Source: an uncultured Oscillospiraceae bacterium (GTDB taxonomy: Bacteria; Bacillota; Clostridia; Oscillospirales; Oscillospiraceae). Taken from it: a stretch of 49,412 nt of DNA. Below, one piece after another: positions 28,503-37,050 of the stretch (position 1 is the first letter of the stretch; each line of letters starts with the position of its first letter). The notes beneath the pieces are model-generated. The model was not told where the DNA came from and ran no database searches. It saw only the letters and a program-made list of their open reading frames with translations. The DNA lies in NCBI GenBank assembly GCA_944386995.1, contig CALXDF010000182.1, positions 1 to 49,412 of the forward strand, read 5' to 3'. The translations under genes were made by a program, and so were the position numbers.

Positions 28503-28508
28503 TGCCTT

Positions 28509-28537
28509 ATGATACCATGTTTTCTCCTGTTTGTCAA
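28509..28537 (-). promoter_or_regulatory. Promoter of rpoBC
   Basis: On the minus strand TTGACA (28537-28532), 17 bp, TATCAT (28514-28509). Confidence 0.85.
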
Positions 28538-28594
28538 TAGTATTTTTATGTCCAGCAGGGTTGCCGGACATTTTTTATTGCATTTCGCTGCCAA

Positions 28595-28641
28595 GGCAAA
28601 AGAGATGGGCGCCGGGAATCCCGGTGCCCACCTCTTTTGCC
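28595..28641 (-). terminator. Hairpin after spo0A
   Basis: A long near-perfect stem built from GGCAAAAGAG, TGGGC and CCGGGA against their complements. It lies between spo0A and the rpoB promoter; the T run is inside the stem arm, so termination is plausible but not classic. Confidence 0.6.
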
Positions 28642-28706
28642 GATTCCGCAGACCGCCGGAGACGGATATTTCCCCCTTCTCCTGCAAATGCTACCGTCGC
28701 AGTTCC

Positions 28707-29474
28707 TCACGCGCCCGCCCCTGCCCGCTTTGCCCGGCGCTGAAGCCGGATCCGGTCAGAGATCATGGCAATGAACTCCGAGTTAGTGGGTTTGCCCTTG
28801 GAATTGGAAACCGTATAGCCAAAAAACTTCTGCAGCGTCTCCAGGTCTCCCCGGTCCCATGCCACCTCGATGGCATGACGGATGGCACGCTCCACCCGGG
28901 AAGGCGTGGTAGAGAAGCGCTTGGCAACCTCCGGATACAGAACTTTGGTAACGGAATTGATCACATCCATATCCTCCACAGCGATCATAATCGCCTCGCG
29001 GACATACTGGTAGCCTTTAATATGCGCCGGGACGCCTACTTCGTGGATAATGGATGTGACCAGAGTTTCAAGTCCCGGCGCGTGTAGTTCCGGCTCCGCA
29101 TTGGTCAGGATGCTGCGCATCCGTTCGAAAAGAGACTGCTCGTCACAAGGCTTGGAGTAAAAGAATGCCACGCCCATCTGTCCGGCATCGGCCAACAGCT
29201 GTGGGCTTGCAAACGCAGAGATCATAATGGTATGGGGCCGTTCCTCGCCCATTTCCCGCAGACTGGCCATCACGCCCAGCCCATCCAGATTCGGCAGCAC
29301 GTACTCCAGCAACAGAAAGTCCGGTTTCGTCTCTTTCACAACGCGGACCGCCTCCAACCCGTCGCCAGCTAACCCCACCACATGAAATTCTCCTGTTTTT
29401 TCTAGTGCCTCGGCCAACATGCCGCGGTACTCTTCACTTGCATCGGCAATCACAACAGCTATTTTGTTCTCCAT
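28707..29474 (-). CDS. spo0A: Stage 0 sporulation response regulator Spo0A, with altered phosphoacceptor
   Basis: A 255-residue protein, the normal Spo0A length. The C-terminal DNA-binding domain (about 135-245) is highly typical: [35 protein letters not shown] and [14 protein letters not shown]. The N-terminal receiver domain departs from the family: the segment corresponding to the DxxMPxLDG site reads [12 protein letters not shown], so the phosphorylated Asp (B. subtilis D56) is Glu57 (GAG at 29304-29306), and the acidic pair near the N-terminus reads ADA (Asp11-Ala12) instead of DD. Lys in SKPC and Ser in MISAF are kept. It follows spoIVB as in other spore formers. The ribosome site GAGGGAG precedes ATG 29474. 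Glu may mimic a phosphorylated state; this is inference. Confidence 0.95.
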   Translation of the reverse strand: MENKIAVVIADASEEYRGMLAEALEKTGEFHVVGLAGDGLEAVRVVKETKPDFLLLEYVLPNLDGLGVMASLREMGEERPHTIMISAFASPQLLADAGQMGVAFFYSKPCDEQSLFERMRSILTNAEPELHAPGLETLVTSIIHEVGVPAHIKGYQYVREAIMIAVEDMDVINSVTKVLYPEVAKRFSTTPSRVERAIRHAIEVAWDRGDLETLQKFFGYTVSNSKGKPTNSEFIAMISDRIRLQRRAKRAGAGA

Positions 29475-29704
29475 GTCTCCCTCGATCCTTTTACTTCATT
29501 TCTGCCCCGGCCTCCCAATTCCGCCCCCTTCCGGCGCAATCGGAAAGTTTCTCAGGACCTTGGCAATAAATTAGCATAATCGGACAGGATTTTCAAGTCG
29601 AATTTGGGAAGTTTTCGCTAAAAATATCCCGATATTTTCGACGCATTTCAAGTTTTCTTTGAATTTTGTCGATATTTGTCGAATTTTGTCGCAGGACCGG
29701 CGGC
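29475..29704 (-). promoter_or_regulatory. spoIVB-spo0A intergenic region with Spo0A-box array
   Basis: On the plus strand three heptamers in direct repeat lie at 29667-29673 (TGTCGAT), 29677-29683 (TGTCGAA) and 29687-29693 (TGTCGCA), each 10 bp apart. Additional near matches are AGTCGAA (29599-29605) and a reverse CGTCGAA near 29636-29643. A plausible spo0A promoter on the minus strand is TTGAAA - 17 bp - TAATTT around 29570-29600. TGTCGAA is the known binding core of Spo0A, so autoregulation is likely. Confidence 0.6.
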
Positions 29705-30772
29705 TCATGCCGGACGCAGCTCGGACGCGGCGTACGCCTGTTCCAGCATATGCGTCACAAAAATGCCGTAGCCCCTGGCAGGGTCGTCCACCATCACGTG
29801 GGTCACCGCCCCGACCAGTTTCCCGTTCTGGAGGATCGGACTGCCGCTCATTCCCTGGACAATCCCGCCGGTCTCCTCCAGCAGCCGCGGATCGGTCACC
29901 TCCACAATCAAATTTTGAGTATCCGCGGTTCTGCTGCGGATCTGTGTGATCTCAACGGTAAACTCCTCCACCGCATCCCCGCGAATATTAGAGAGGATCG
30001 TAGCCGGACCGGTTTCCACCTCCTCCGGCTGAGCCACCAGCACTGCCGGACGCTCCGTGATGGCGCAGGGGGACATGGTACCGAACACTCCGCATTCCGT
30101 GTTGGCATACAACTCCCCCCGGTCTTCGGACAGATTGAAACTGCCCTTCAGCTCTCCTGGCTCGCCGGAAGTCCCCCGCTTCACCGCTTTCACCGTGGCA
30201 TCCATGATGGCCCCCGCCTCCAGCGGCATCAGCAGAGCGGTGTCCACATCGTTGATGCCGTGGCCCAGGGTTCCGAACACATTGCTGGCTGGATCATAGA
30301 AGGTCATCGTCCCGATCCCGGCCAGGCTGTCCCGAATCCAGGCGCCCAGCCGCCAGACTCCGCTTTCATCCTGGATACACCCAGCCTCCAGCTCCATCAG
30401 CTTGCTCCCGCGCTTGATTTGGAGCATCACCGGCCTGCCCGCTTCCTCCTGGACCAAGGACTGGAAATGCTCTGTGCTCCGGATCTCTGTACCGCCGGCC
30501 TGAAGGATCAGGTCTCCCACTTTCAGCCCGCAGTCTTTTGCCGGCGCCGCCTGGCCGTCCGCCGTTTCCAGCTCGGCGAGTCCTACCACCAGAACGCCGT
30601 CAGAAAAGAGTTTGATTCCCACCGCATGGCCCACAGGGATCAATGTCTCAGGCAGTCCTGCGGCCGTCTGGACCGCTTCACTGGCGCTGGCGTCAGCACT
30701 TCCGAAAACCGTCAGCGACAAAAGCAAGGCCAGTGCCGTCCGGCGCCATGTTCCAAATTTTGCTTGTTTCAT
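29705..30772 (-). CDS. spoIVB: SpoIVB signalling peptidase (S55)
   Basis: A 355-residue serine peptidase that signals from the forespore to activate pro-SigK processing in the mother cell. A signal or anchor segment covers residues 10-32, a PDZ domain about 50-125 (GLKVGDLILQAGG), and the S55 domain follows with the catalytic set His171 (LGHGI), Asp294 (TDPRLL) and Ser309 (GMSGSP); spacing agrees with the family. The start at 30772 (MKQAKFGTWRR) follows AGAGGTG; the frame extends upstream without protein-like content. It lies directly upstream of spo0A, as in most spore formers. Confidence 0.95.
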   Translation of the reverse strand: MKQAKFGTWRRTALALLLSLTVFGSADASASEAVQTAAGLPETLIPVGHAVGIKLFSDGVLVVGLAELETADGQAAPAKDCGLKVGDLILQAGGTEIRSTEHFQSLVQEEAGRPVMLQIKRGSKLMELEAGCIQDESGVWRLGAWIRDSLAGIGTMTFYDPASNVFGTLGHGINDVDTALLMPLEAGAIMDATVKAVKRGTSGEPGELKGSFNLSEDRGELYANTECGVFGTMSPCAITERPAVLVAQPEEVETGPATILSNIRGDAVEEFTVEITQIRSRTADTQNLIVEVTDPRLLEETGGIVQGMSGSPILQNGKLVGAVTHVMVDDPARGYGIFVTHMLEQAYAASELRPA

Positions 30773-31115
30773 CCATTTGATCACCTCTTTTCCACCATCT
30801 TGCCGCAGCGTGCCCCACGGCTTTTTTACTGTCCCCAGCAGCGCGAAAAAAAAAGCAGCCGGAGCACTTCTAAAATGAGGATGCTCTGACATGGCCGCCG
30901 CTTCCAAATCTGAAATTTCCGGTGCCGGCACACCGCAGATGGGAAACTTTTTCCACTTTTTCGCATCTATTCCCTCATTTCTTCCGGGTCTATTGCCATA
31001 CGTCTTCCGCTATATATTTTGCTGTTTTGCACAATTTTTTCTTGTTCTGCCCGTTGCATCTTTTGCAAATTTGTGCTATATTACTACTAATCACATGTGA
31101 AACGGAGGGGCTCAT
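30773..31115. other. Divergent intergenic region between spoIVB and the kinase-like gene
   Basis: The half next to spoIVB has no clear sigma-A promoter, as expected if spoIVB is read by a forespore sigma factor; a CATTTTA element near 30870-30880 on the minus strand is the only weak SigG-like candidate. The half from 30940 is T-rich and holds the plus-strand promoter at 31054-31082. No gene is supported here. Confidence 0.5.
31054..31082 (+). promoter_or_regulatory. Promoter of the cytidylate-kinase-like gene
   Basis: TTGCAT (31054-31059), 17 bp, TATATT (31077-31082). Confidence 0.75.
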
Positions 31116-31721
31116 ATGGAAAAACGGATCATCACCATCGGCCGCGAGTGCGGCAGCGGCGGACACACCATTGGAAAGCTGGTGGCAGAGCGGCTGGGGA
31201 TCGCCTTTTACGACAAGGAGATCGTGGAGATGGTAGCTGCCAAGACCAAACTGGCACCGGAGTTCATTGCCGCCCATGGGGAGTATTTCCAGAGCGGCTC
31301 CCTGGGCCACATCATCGGCTATGGCGGGCGCTTTGCCGGGGCCTCTCTGCGCAGCCAGAGCAGTCTCCAGGATCAAATGTTCATTGTGCAGTCGGATTTG
31401 ATCCATGAGATTGCCGAGAAAGAGCCCTGCGTCATTGTGGGGCGCTGCGCCGACTACATCCTCCAGGAGCGGAGGGACAAGCTGGACGTATTTATCCACT
31501 CTGCCATGCCCTTCAAAATCGAGCGCTCCGTGCGGGAACATGGCCTGGACCCTGAGAAGGCCGAGTCAATCCTGAAAAAGCGGGACCGCGCCCGCAGGCA
31601 TCACTATAATTTTTATACCCACAGCGACTGGGGGCGTGCAGAGCACTACAGCATCACCCTGGACAGCGGCCTGCTCGGCGTTCCCAAGTGCGTGGAACTG
31701 ATCTGCTGTGCCGCACAGTAG
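31116..31721 (+). CDS. Cytidylate kinase-like family protein
   Basis: A 201-residue P-loop protein. The N-terminal motif ITIGRECGSGGHTIGKL is the P-loop of the AAK-like cytidylate-kinase relatives, followed by GIAFYDKEIVEMVA; the lid region has Arg-rich KKRDRARRHHYNFYT. It is distinct from the housekeeping cmk, being more common in gut Clostridia, and its true substrate is unknown. GGAGGGG precedes ATG 31116. It is monocistronic with its own promoter and terminator. Confidence 0.88.
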   Translation: MEKRIITIGRECGSGGHTIGKLVAERLGIAFYDKEIVEMVAAKTKLAPEFIAAHGEYFQSGSLGHIIGYGGRFAGASLRSQSSLQDQMFIVQSDLIHEIAEKEPCVIVGRCADYILQERRDKLDVFIHSAMPFKIERSVREHGLDPEKAESILKKRDRARRHHYNFYTHSDWGRAEHYSITLDSGLLGVPKCVELICCAAQ

Positions 31722-31733
31722 CGTCTCTTTTGA

Positions 31734-31769
31734 AAACGCCGGGCCGGCGGCTGCCGGTCCGGCGTTTCT
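31734..31769 (+). terminator. Terminator after the kinase-like gene
   Basis: AAACGCCGG and GCCGGC pair with GCCGGT and CCGGCGTTT around GGCT; a short T tract follows. Confidence 0.8.
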
Positions 31770-31776
31770 GTTTGCA

Positions 31777-31805
31777 TTGATTCTCCCGGCGTTCTGTGAT
31801 ACACT
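31777..31805 (+). promoter_or_regulatory. Promoter of thyA-folA
   Basis: TTGATT (31777-31782), 17 bp, TACACT (31800-31805). Confidence 0.7.
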
Positions 31806-31841
31806 GTGAAAAACGCCTGCATCATCAAGGAGGATGTGACT

Positions 31842-32672
31842 ATGAGTTACGCCGACCAGGTCTTTATCTCGGTCTGCCGGGACATTCTGGACAACGGCTT
31901 TCGAGACAACGCCCTGGCTGTCCGCCCCCACTGGGAGGACGGCACACCTGCCCACACGATTAAGAAATTCGGTGTCGTGAACCGGTATGACCTGCAAAAA
32001 GAATTCCCCATCATGACCCTGCGCCGGACGTATTTCAAGTCCTGCGTGGATGAACTGCTGTGGATCTGGCAAAAGAAATCCAATGACATCCACGAACTCC
32101 ACAGCCATGTGTGGGATGCCTGGGCCGATGAAAAGGGCACCATCGGCAAAGCCTACGGCTACCAATTGGGTGTTAAGCACCAATACAGCGACGGCTGGTA
32201 CGATCAGGTAGATCGGGTGCTGAAAGATCTAAAAGAAAATCCAGCCAGCCGCCGGATGCTCACCAACCTCTTCAACCACCACGACTTAAGCGAGATGGGC
32301 CTGTACCCCTGCGCCTACTCCATGACCTTCAACGTCACCGGGAATACTCTCAACGCCATTCTCAACCAGCGCAGCCAGGACATGCTCACCGCCAGCAACT
32401 GGAACGTGTGCCAGTACGCCGTCCTGGTCCACATGATGGCCCAGGTCAGCGGCCTTGTGGCCGGAGAGTTGGTCCACGTCATTGCCGACTGCCATATTTA
32501 CGACCGGCACATTCCGATTGTGGAGGCCCTGATCCAGCGCCAGCCCCGACCGGCGCCGAAACTCTGGATTGACCCGTCAGTAAAAAACTTTTACGATTTC
32601 ACTGTGGACAGCTTCCGGCTGGAAGGATACGACCCCTGGCCTTTTGACGAGAAGATCGAGGTGGCCATATGA
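31842..32672 (+). CDS. thyA: Thymidylate synthase (ThyA)
   Basis: A 276-residue enzyme that methylates dUMP to dTMP with methylene-tetrahydrofolate, producing dihydrofolate. The catalytic Cys is in LYPCAYSMTFNV, and NQRSQDM, the Asn in the NWNVCQYA region and the C-terminal IYDRHIPIVEAL are conserved in position. The start at 31842 follows AAGGAGG; the extra upstream codons come from the leader. It overlaps folA by 4 bases, so the enzyme that makes dihydrofolate is coupled to the one that recycles it. Confidence 0.96.
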   Translation: MSYADQVFISVCRDILDNGFRDNALAVRPHWEDGTPAHTIKKFGVVNRYDLQKEFPIMTLRRTYFKSCVDELLWIWQKKSNDIHELHSHVWDAWADEKGTIGKAYGYQLGVKHQYSDGWYDQVDRVLKDLKENPASRRMLTNLFNHHDLSEMGLYPCAYSMTFNVTGNTLNAILNQRSQDMLTASNWNVCQYAVLVHMMAQVSGLVAGELVHVIADCHIYDRHIPIVEALIQRQPRPAPKLWIDPSVKNFYDFTVDSFRLEGYDPWPFDEKIEVAI

Positions 32673-33166
32673 ACGCCATTGCCGCTGTCAGCCTGGACTG
32701 GGGGATCGGCAAGGGCAGCGATCTGCTCTTCCACATCAGGGAGGACATGCAGCGATTCCGCTCCCTCACCAGCGGCGGCTGTGTCATCATGGGGCGGAAG
32801 ACCCTGGACTCCATGCCCGGGGGAAAGCCCCTTCCCAATCGGAGGAATATTGTCATCACCCGCAGCCCCGACTTTTCCCGGGAGGGTGTGGAGGTAGCCC
32901 ACTCCCTCCAGGATGCCCTGGACCTTGCAGCCGGCGATGACCCGGACAAGGTTTGGGTCATCGGCGGCGGAGAGATCTACGCCGCCATGCTTCCCTACTG
33001 CCGGCTGTGCTACCTGACCAGGGTATACGCTCGCCCGGAGTGTGATGTGTTCTTTCCCAATCTGGACACCAAAGCAGTCTGGCAGATCCTCCGCTCCGGC
33101 CCCATCGTCAGCGACGGCGCCCTGGACTACCAGTTCATCGAGTATATCAATCGGGATCTTCCGTAA
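32669..33166 (+). CDS. folA: Dihydrofolate reductase
   Basis: A 165-residue NADPH-dependent enzyme that reduces dihydrofolate. It begins MNAIAAVSLDWGIGKGSDLLFHI, with GCVIMGRKTLDSMP and VWVIGGGEIYAAM motifs; the residue after the LLFHI helix is the acidic pocket (REDM). The ATG overlaps the thyA stop. It ends before a strong terminator. Confidence 0.96.
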   Translation: MNAIAAVSLDWGIGKGSDLLFHIREDMQRFRSLTSGGCVIMGRKTLDSMPGGKPLPNRRNIVITRSPDFSREGVEVAHSLQDALDLAAGDDPDKVWVIGGGEIYAAMLPYCRLCYLTRVYARPECDVFFPNLDTKAVWQILRSGPIVSDGALDYQFIEYINRDLP

Positions 33167-33170
33167 AAAC

Positions 33171-33215
33171 GAAACAGGTCGCCGCACCTTGTTGGTGCGG
33201 CGGCCTGTTTTTTTT
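33171..33215. terminator. Terminator between folA and purA
   Basis: AACAGG and CGCCGCACC pair with GGTGCGGCG and CCTGTT around TTGTT, followed by a run of eight Ts on the plus strand. Confidence 0.92.
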
Positions 33216-33235
33216 GCAATCCGCTGATTTGGAAA

Positions 33236-34510
33236 TCAGAAGCGCTGGATATAGGCGTCCCGCTCAGGGCCTACAGAGACATACTGGATGGGACAGCCGA
33301 TCTCTCGCTCAATGTACTCCACATAGTCCCGGGCAGCCTGCGGCAGATCATCCCACTTGCACACACCGGAGATGTCGCACTTCCAGCCGGGCATGGTCGT
33401 CATAACAGGTTTGGCATCCGGAAGCACCGCCGGGAAGGGGAAGTAGTCGATTTGCTCCCCGTTGAGTGTATAGTGGGCACAGATGGGGATCTCATCCATA
33501 TAGCTGAGCACGTCAATCTTGGTCAGGGCGATAGCCGTAGCTCCCTGGCACTGGACTCCATAACGGGTAGCCACGATATCAATGGGGCCTACCCGACGGG
33601 GGCGTCCGGTCTTGGCGCCGTACTCGCCGCCGGCCTCCCGGAGCTTCTCCGCCTCCTCGCCGAACCACTCACAGGTAAAGGGGCCCTCCCCTACGCAGGA
33701 GGAGTAGGCCTTCACCACGCCCACCACGTTGTCCAGCTTGGCGCTGGGGAGGCCGGAGCCCACCGGTGCGTAGGCGGCGATGGCGTTGGAGGAGGTGGTG
33801 TAGGGATAGATGCCGTAATCCAGATCCCGCAGGGAACCCAGCTGCGCCTCGAAGAGGACGCTCTTCCCTTCGTCCTGCGCCTGACGCAGGAATGCGCCGG
33901 TGTCACAGATGAAGGGCTTGATCTTCTCGCCGTAGTCCGCCACCCAGGCCCGCAGATCCTCCATGGTGTAAGGCTTGGCGCCGTAGACCCGCTCCAGGAT
34001 CAGGTTCTTCCACTCCAGGATCCCCTCCAGATGCTCCCAGAGCTTGTCCGGGTAGAGCAGTTCTCCAGCCATAACCGTCTTCTTCTGGTACTTGTCGGAG
34101 TAGAAAGGAGCGATCCCCTGCTTGGTGGAACCGTACTTCTTGTCGGCAAGGCGGGCTTCCTCCAGGCCGTCCAAATCCCGGTGCCAGGGCAGCAGCAGAG
34201 AAGCCCGGTCGCTGATCTTCAGATTCTCCGGCGTGATTGCCACACCCTTGCTTGTCACATCCTGCATCTCTGTCCACAGGCTCTCGCAGTCGAGGGCCAC
34301 GCCGTTGCCCAGGATATTCACTACGCCCTTGCGGAAGATCCCCGAAGGCAGCAGGTGCAGCGCAAACTTTCCCTGCTCATTGACCACAGTATGACCGGCA
34401 TTGCCGCCGCCCTGATAGCGCACCACCACGTCGTACTGGCTGGTGAGCAGGTCCACCATGCGGCCCTTGCCCTCGTCGCCCCAGTTGATGCCTACGATGG
34501 CTGTTAACAT
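33236..34510 (-). CDS. purA: Adenylosuccinate synthetase
   Basis: A 424-residue enzyme that converts IMP and aspartate to adenylosuccinate with GTP. The GTP-binding INWGDEGKG motif is at residues 8-16, GGGNAGHT at about 35-42, and the TGRPRRVGPID segment is present. GGAGG precedes ATG 34510. It follows purB by 47 bases, so the two enzymes of the AMP branch are one operon in reverse pathway order. Confidence 0.97.
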   Translation of the reverse strand: MLTAIVGINWGDEGKGRMVDLLTSQYDVVVRYQGGGNAGHTVVNEQGKFALHLLPSGIFRKGVVNILGNGVALDCESLWTEMQDVTSKGVAITPENLKISDRASLLLPWHRDLDGLEEARLADKKYGSTKQGIAPFYSDKYQKKTVMAGELLYPDKLWEHLEGILEWKNLILERVYGAKPYTMEDLRAWVADYGEKIKPFICDTGAFLRQAQDEGKSVLFEAQLGSLRDLDYGIYPYTTSSNAIAAYAPVGSGLPSAKLDNVVGVVKAYSSCVGEGPFTCEWFGEEAEKLREAGGEYGAKTGRPRRVGPIDIVATRYGVQCQGATAIALTKIDVLSYMDEIPICAHYTLNGEQIDYFPFPAVLPDAKPVMTTMPGWKCDISGVCKWDDLPQAARDYVEYIEREIGCPIQYVSVGPERDAYIQRF

Positions 34511-34557
34511 GATTGTTCCTCCAATTTTATCTGAAATATGAATATCGTTGTTCGGAT

Positions 34558-35988
34558 TTACACATTAATGGACACTTCCGCCCCAAGCAGGTCCTTATAC
34601 TCCTCCAGCACCGGGCGGACGCACTTCTTCAAAAAGTCCTCTGTCTGCTCCTTGGCACAGCCGGTGAATTTGTGGACATCCAGCAGGCTCTCCAGCTCCT
34701 CCCTGCTCATTGGGAAGCGGTCGTCGGCGGCGATGCGGTCCAGAAGGTCGTTGCTGCCGCCCTCCAGTTTCATCTGTTTGGCCACGGCCACCGAGTGCTG
34801 GCGGATCGCCTCGTGGAGCTCCTGGCGGTCGCCGCCCCGCTCCACGCAGTCCATCATAATGTTCTCCGTGGCCATAAACGGCAGTTCCTCGTTCAGGTGT
34901 CGCTCCATAACCTTGGGATAGGGGGTCCCGCCGGTAACAATATTTGTGTAGAGCTGCAGAATGGCGTCCACCGCCAAAAACGCCTCTGGGATGGAGATCC
35001 GGCGGTTGGCGCTGTCGTCCAGCGTCCGCTCAAACCACTGGGTCGCCGCAGTGATGGAAGGATTGAGCAGGTCGCACATGACATACCGGCTCAGAGAAGC
35101 GATCCGCTCAGAGCGCATGGGGTTGCGCTTATAAGCCATGGCACTGGAGCCGATCTGGCCGGATTCAAAGGGCTCGTCAAACTCCTTCAGGTGGCTGAGA
35201 AGCCGGATATCGTTGGAAAATTTGGCCGCGCTCTGGGCGATCCCGCTGAGAACCGCGAGAACCTGGAAGTCCACCTTCCGGCTGTAAGTCTGCCCGGTTA
35301 CCGGATAGGCCGCGGAAAACCCCATTTTCTCCGTTACCCGCTGATCCAGTTCACGCACTTTCTCCACATCTCCATGGAAGAGCTCCAGGAAGCTGGCTCC
35401 GGTGCCCGTGGTCCCCTTGCAGCCCCGAAGCTTCAGGTGGTCCAGTTCGAAGTTCAGCCGCTCCAGATCCATCAAAAGATCGTGAGCCCACAGCGTGGCC
35501 CGCTTCCCAACGGTGGTGGGCTGGGCCGCCTGGAAATGAGTGAATGCCAGCGTGGGCTGATCCTTCCACTGTTCCATAAACTCCGCAAGGGCATCCAGAG
35601 TATTCACCAACAGGCGGCGGACCTGCCACAGGCCCTCCCGCATCTGGATGATATCCGTGTTGTCCCCCACAAAGCAGGAGGTAGCACCCAGATGAATAAT
35701 GGGCTTTGCGTCCGGGCAGCAAGCGCCGAAGGTGTGAACATGGGCCATTACATCGTGGCGGACCCGCTTCTCCTCCGCCGCAGCCATGTCGTAGTCAATG
35801 TCATCAATATGGGCGCGCATCTGCCGGATCTGGGCATCGGTAATGGGGAGGCCCAGTTCCTGCTCACTCTCGGCCAGGGCGACCCACAGCTTCCGCCAGG
35901 TAGAAAACTTGAAATCATCGGAAAAGATGTGCTGCATAGTACGGCTGGCGTACCGGCTGCACAGGGGATTGCGGTAACTCTCGTGCAT
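34558..35988 (-). CDS. purB: Adenylosuccinate lyase
   Basis: A 476-residue fumarase/aspartase superfamily enzyme for the SAICAR and adenylosuccinate cleavage steps. The signature [10 protein letters not shown] is present, with the [11 protein letters not shown] and [10 protein letters not shown] motifs. The start at 35988 ([15 protein letters not shown]) is preferred over the upstream frame start because AAAGGGCG lies about 10 bases before and the homologous N-terminus begins there. The operon has its own promoter at 36046-36074. Confidence 0.96.
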   Translation of the reverse strand: MHESYRNPLCSRYASRTMQHIFSDDFKFSTWRKLWVALAESEQELGLPITDAQIRQMRAHIDDIDYDMAAAEEKRVRHDVMAHVHTFGACCPDAKPIIHLGATSCFVGDNTDIIQMREGLWQVRRLLVNTLDALAEFMEQWKDQPTLAFTHFQAAQPTTVGKRATLWAHDLLMDLERLNFELDHLKLRGCKGTTGTGASFLELFHGDVEKVRELDQRVTEKMGFSAAYPVTGQTYSRKVDFQVLAVLSGIAQSAAKFSNDIRLLSHLKEFDEPFESGQIGSSAMAYKRNPMRSERIASLSRYVMCDLLNPSITAATQWFERTLDDSANRRISIPEAFLAVDAILQLYTNIVTGGTPYPKVMERHLNEELPFMATENIMMDCVERGGDRQELHEAIRQHSVAVAKQMKLEGGSNDLLDRIAADDRFPMSREELESLLDVHKFTGCAKEQTEDFLKKCVRPVLEEYKDLLGAEVSINV

Positions 35989-36045
35989 ATTGTTCGCGCC
36001 CTTTCTCTCTAATCTCCATTTCTCCACGCATAAGAGAACAGGATA

Positions 36046-36074
36046 ATTGTATCACGGCTGCTCCGTCCTTTCAA
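36046..36074 (-). promoter_or_regulatory. Promoter of purB-purA
   Basis: On the minus strand TTGAAA (36074-36069), 17 bp, TACAAT (36051-36046). No purine riboswitch is visible in the leader of about 50 nt. Confidence 0.8.
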
Positions 36075-36168
36075 TGGTCAGATTTCTTAAGTAATCCGCC
36101 AAAAAATACGCAGAGCATTCCACTTTTTACAACTTTTTTTGCCAATGCCTTTTTTTGTTAAATCTGCA

Positions 36169-36197
36169 TTTACTTTTCCCCTGATCTGTGATAAAGT
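36169..36197 (+). promoter_or_regulatory. Promoter of trmB
   Basis: TTTACT (36169-36174), 17 bp, TAAAGT (36192-36197). Confidence 0.55.
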
Positions 36198-36233
36198 TAA
36201 TACAATATCATCATTTTCAGGAGGATCGCACGC

Positions 36234-36959
36234 ATGCGCATGCGCAAAAAAAAGAATCTGATCCCCCGTATGGAGCGCTGTGCCGCCGTCCACGTGCAGG
36301 ACGGCTTTTTGCTGCGCGGGAACTGGCGCAGTCTGCTGCCTGGCGCCCGGGAACTGCGGGTGGAACTGGGCTGCGGCAAAGGTCGGTTCACGGTGGAAAC
36401 CGCCGCGGCGGAACCGGATATCCTGTTTATCGCCATCGAGCGGGTTGCCGACGCCCTGGTGGTGGCAATGGAACGAGCCATGGCCGCCGGGCTCAGGAAT
36501 GTGTTTTTTGTAGTGGGGGATGCCGCCGCCCTTCCCAATTACTTTGCGGAAGACGAGGTGGACCGGATCTATATCAACTTCTGCGATCCCTGGCCCCCCA
36601 AGCGGCAGGCCAAGCGCCGCCTGACCCACCGCAACTTTCTCCTGCTGTATCGCAAGGTGTTGAAAATGGGCGGCGAGATTCATTTCAAAACCGACAACGC
36701 TCCCCTGTTCTCATTTTCTTTGGAGGAGTTTCCTCAGGCCGGCTATGCCCTCAGCGCTGTCACGGACCATCTCCACAGTCAGGGCCCATGCGGCGTTATG
36801 ACCGACTATGAGGCCAAGTTTTACGCCGATGGAATCCCCATCCACCGCTGTGTAGGCACCAAGGTCCCCTGGAATCCGCCGGCAGACGAGCAGTCTCTTC
36901 CCGGTTCCCCTGAGCCAGTTTCTCAACCCTCTGAAGGGAAAAAGGGCGCCCAAGCATAA
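36234..36959 (+). CDS. trmB: tRNA (guanine-N7)-methyltransferase
   Basis: A 241-residue SAM-dependent enzyme that makes m7G46 in tRNA. The SAM motif ELGCGKGRF, catalytic-region CDPWPPKRQAKRRL and HFKTDNAPLF are all present. The N-terminus is basic (MRMRKKKN), and the C-terminal 25 residues are a non-conserved Pro/Ser-rich tail. AGGAGG precedes ATG 36234. The stop codon lies in the loop of its own terminator hairpin. Confidence 0.96.
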   Translation: MRMRKKKNLIPRMERCAAVHVQDGFLLRGNWRSLLPGARELRVELGCGKGRFTVETAAAEPDILFIAIERVADALVVAMERAMAAGLRNVFFVVGDAAALPNYFAEDEVDRIYINFCDPWPPKRQAKRRLTHRNFLLLYRKVLKMGGEIHFKTDNAPLFSFSLEEFPQAGYALSAVTDHLHSQGPCGVMTDYEAKFYADGIPIHRCVGTKVPWNPPADEQSLPGSPEPVSQPSEGKKGAQA

Positions 36960-36972
36960 GCTTGGGCGCCCT
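36943..36972. terminator. Terminator overlapping the trmB stop codon
   Basis: A perfect 13-bp stem AGGGCGCCCAAGC / GCTTGGGCGCCCT with loop ATAA; the TAA stop (36957-36959) occupies the loop. The tail is AT-rich rather than a pure T run. It lies between convergent trmB and the MATE gene. Confidence 0.75.
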
Positions 36973-37050
36973 ATATTATACTGCCTGCATGGCTATTTCG
37001 GCTCTGCCGTGCGAGACTGTCTGTCCTCCCAACAGCGGAAAGCGCCGGCC

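Noticed and set aside
28238..28687. An extra 150 codons at the N-terminus of rpoB
   Set aside because: They lie across the rpoB promoter and leader; homologous beta subunits begin at [13 protein letters not shown], with a good ribosome site there.
36000..36045. A purine riboswitch before purB-purA
   Set aside because: The leader is only about 50 nt and contains no aptamer-like structure.
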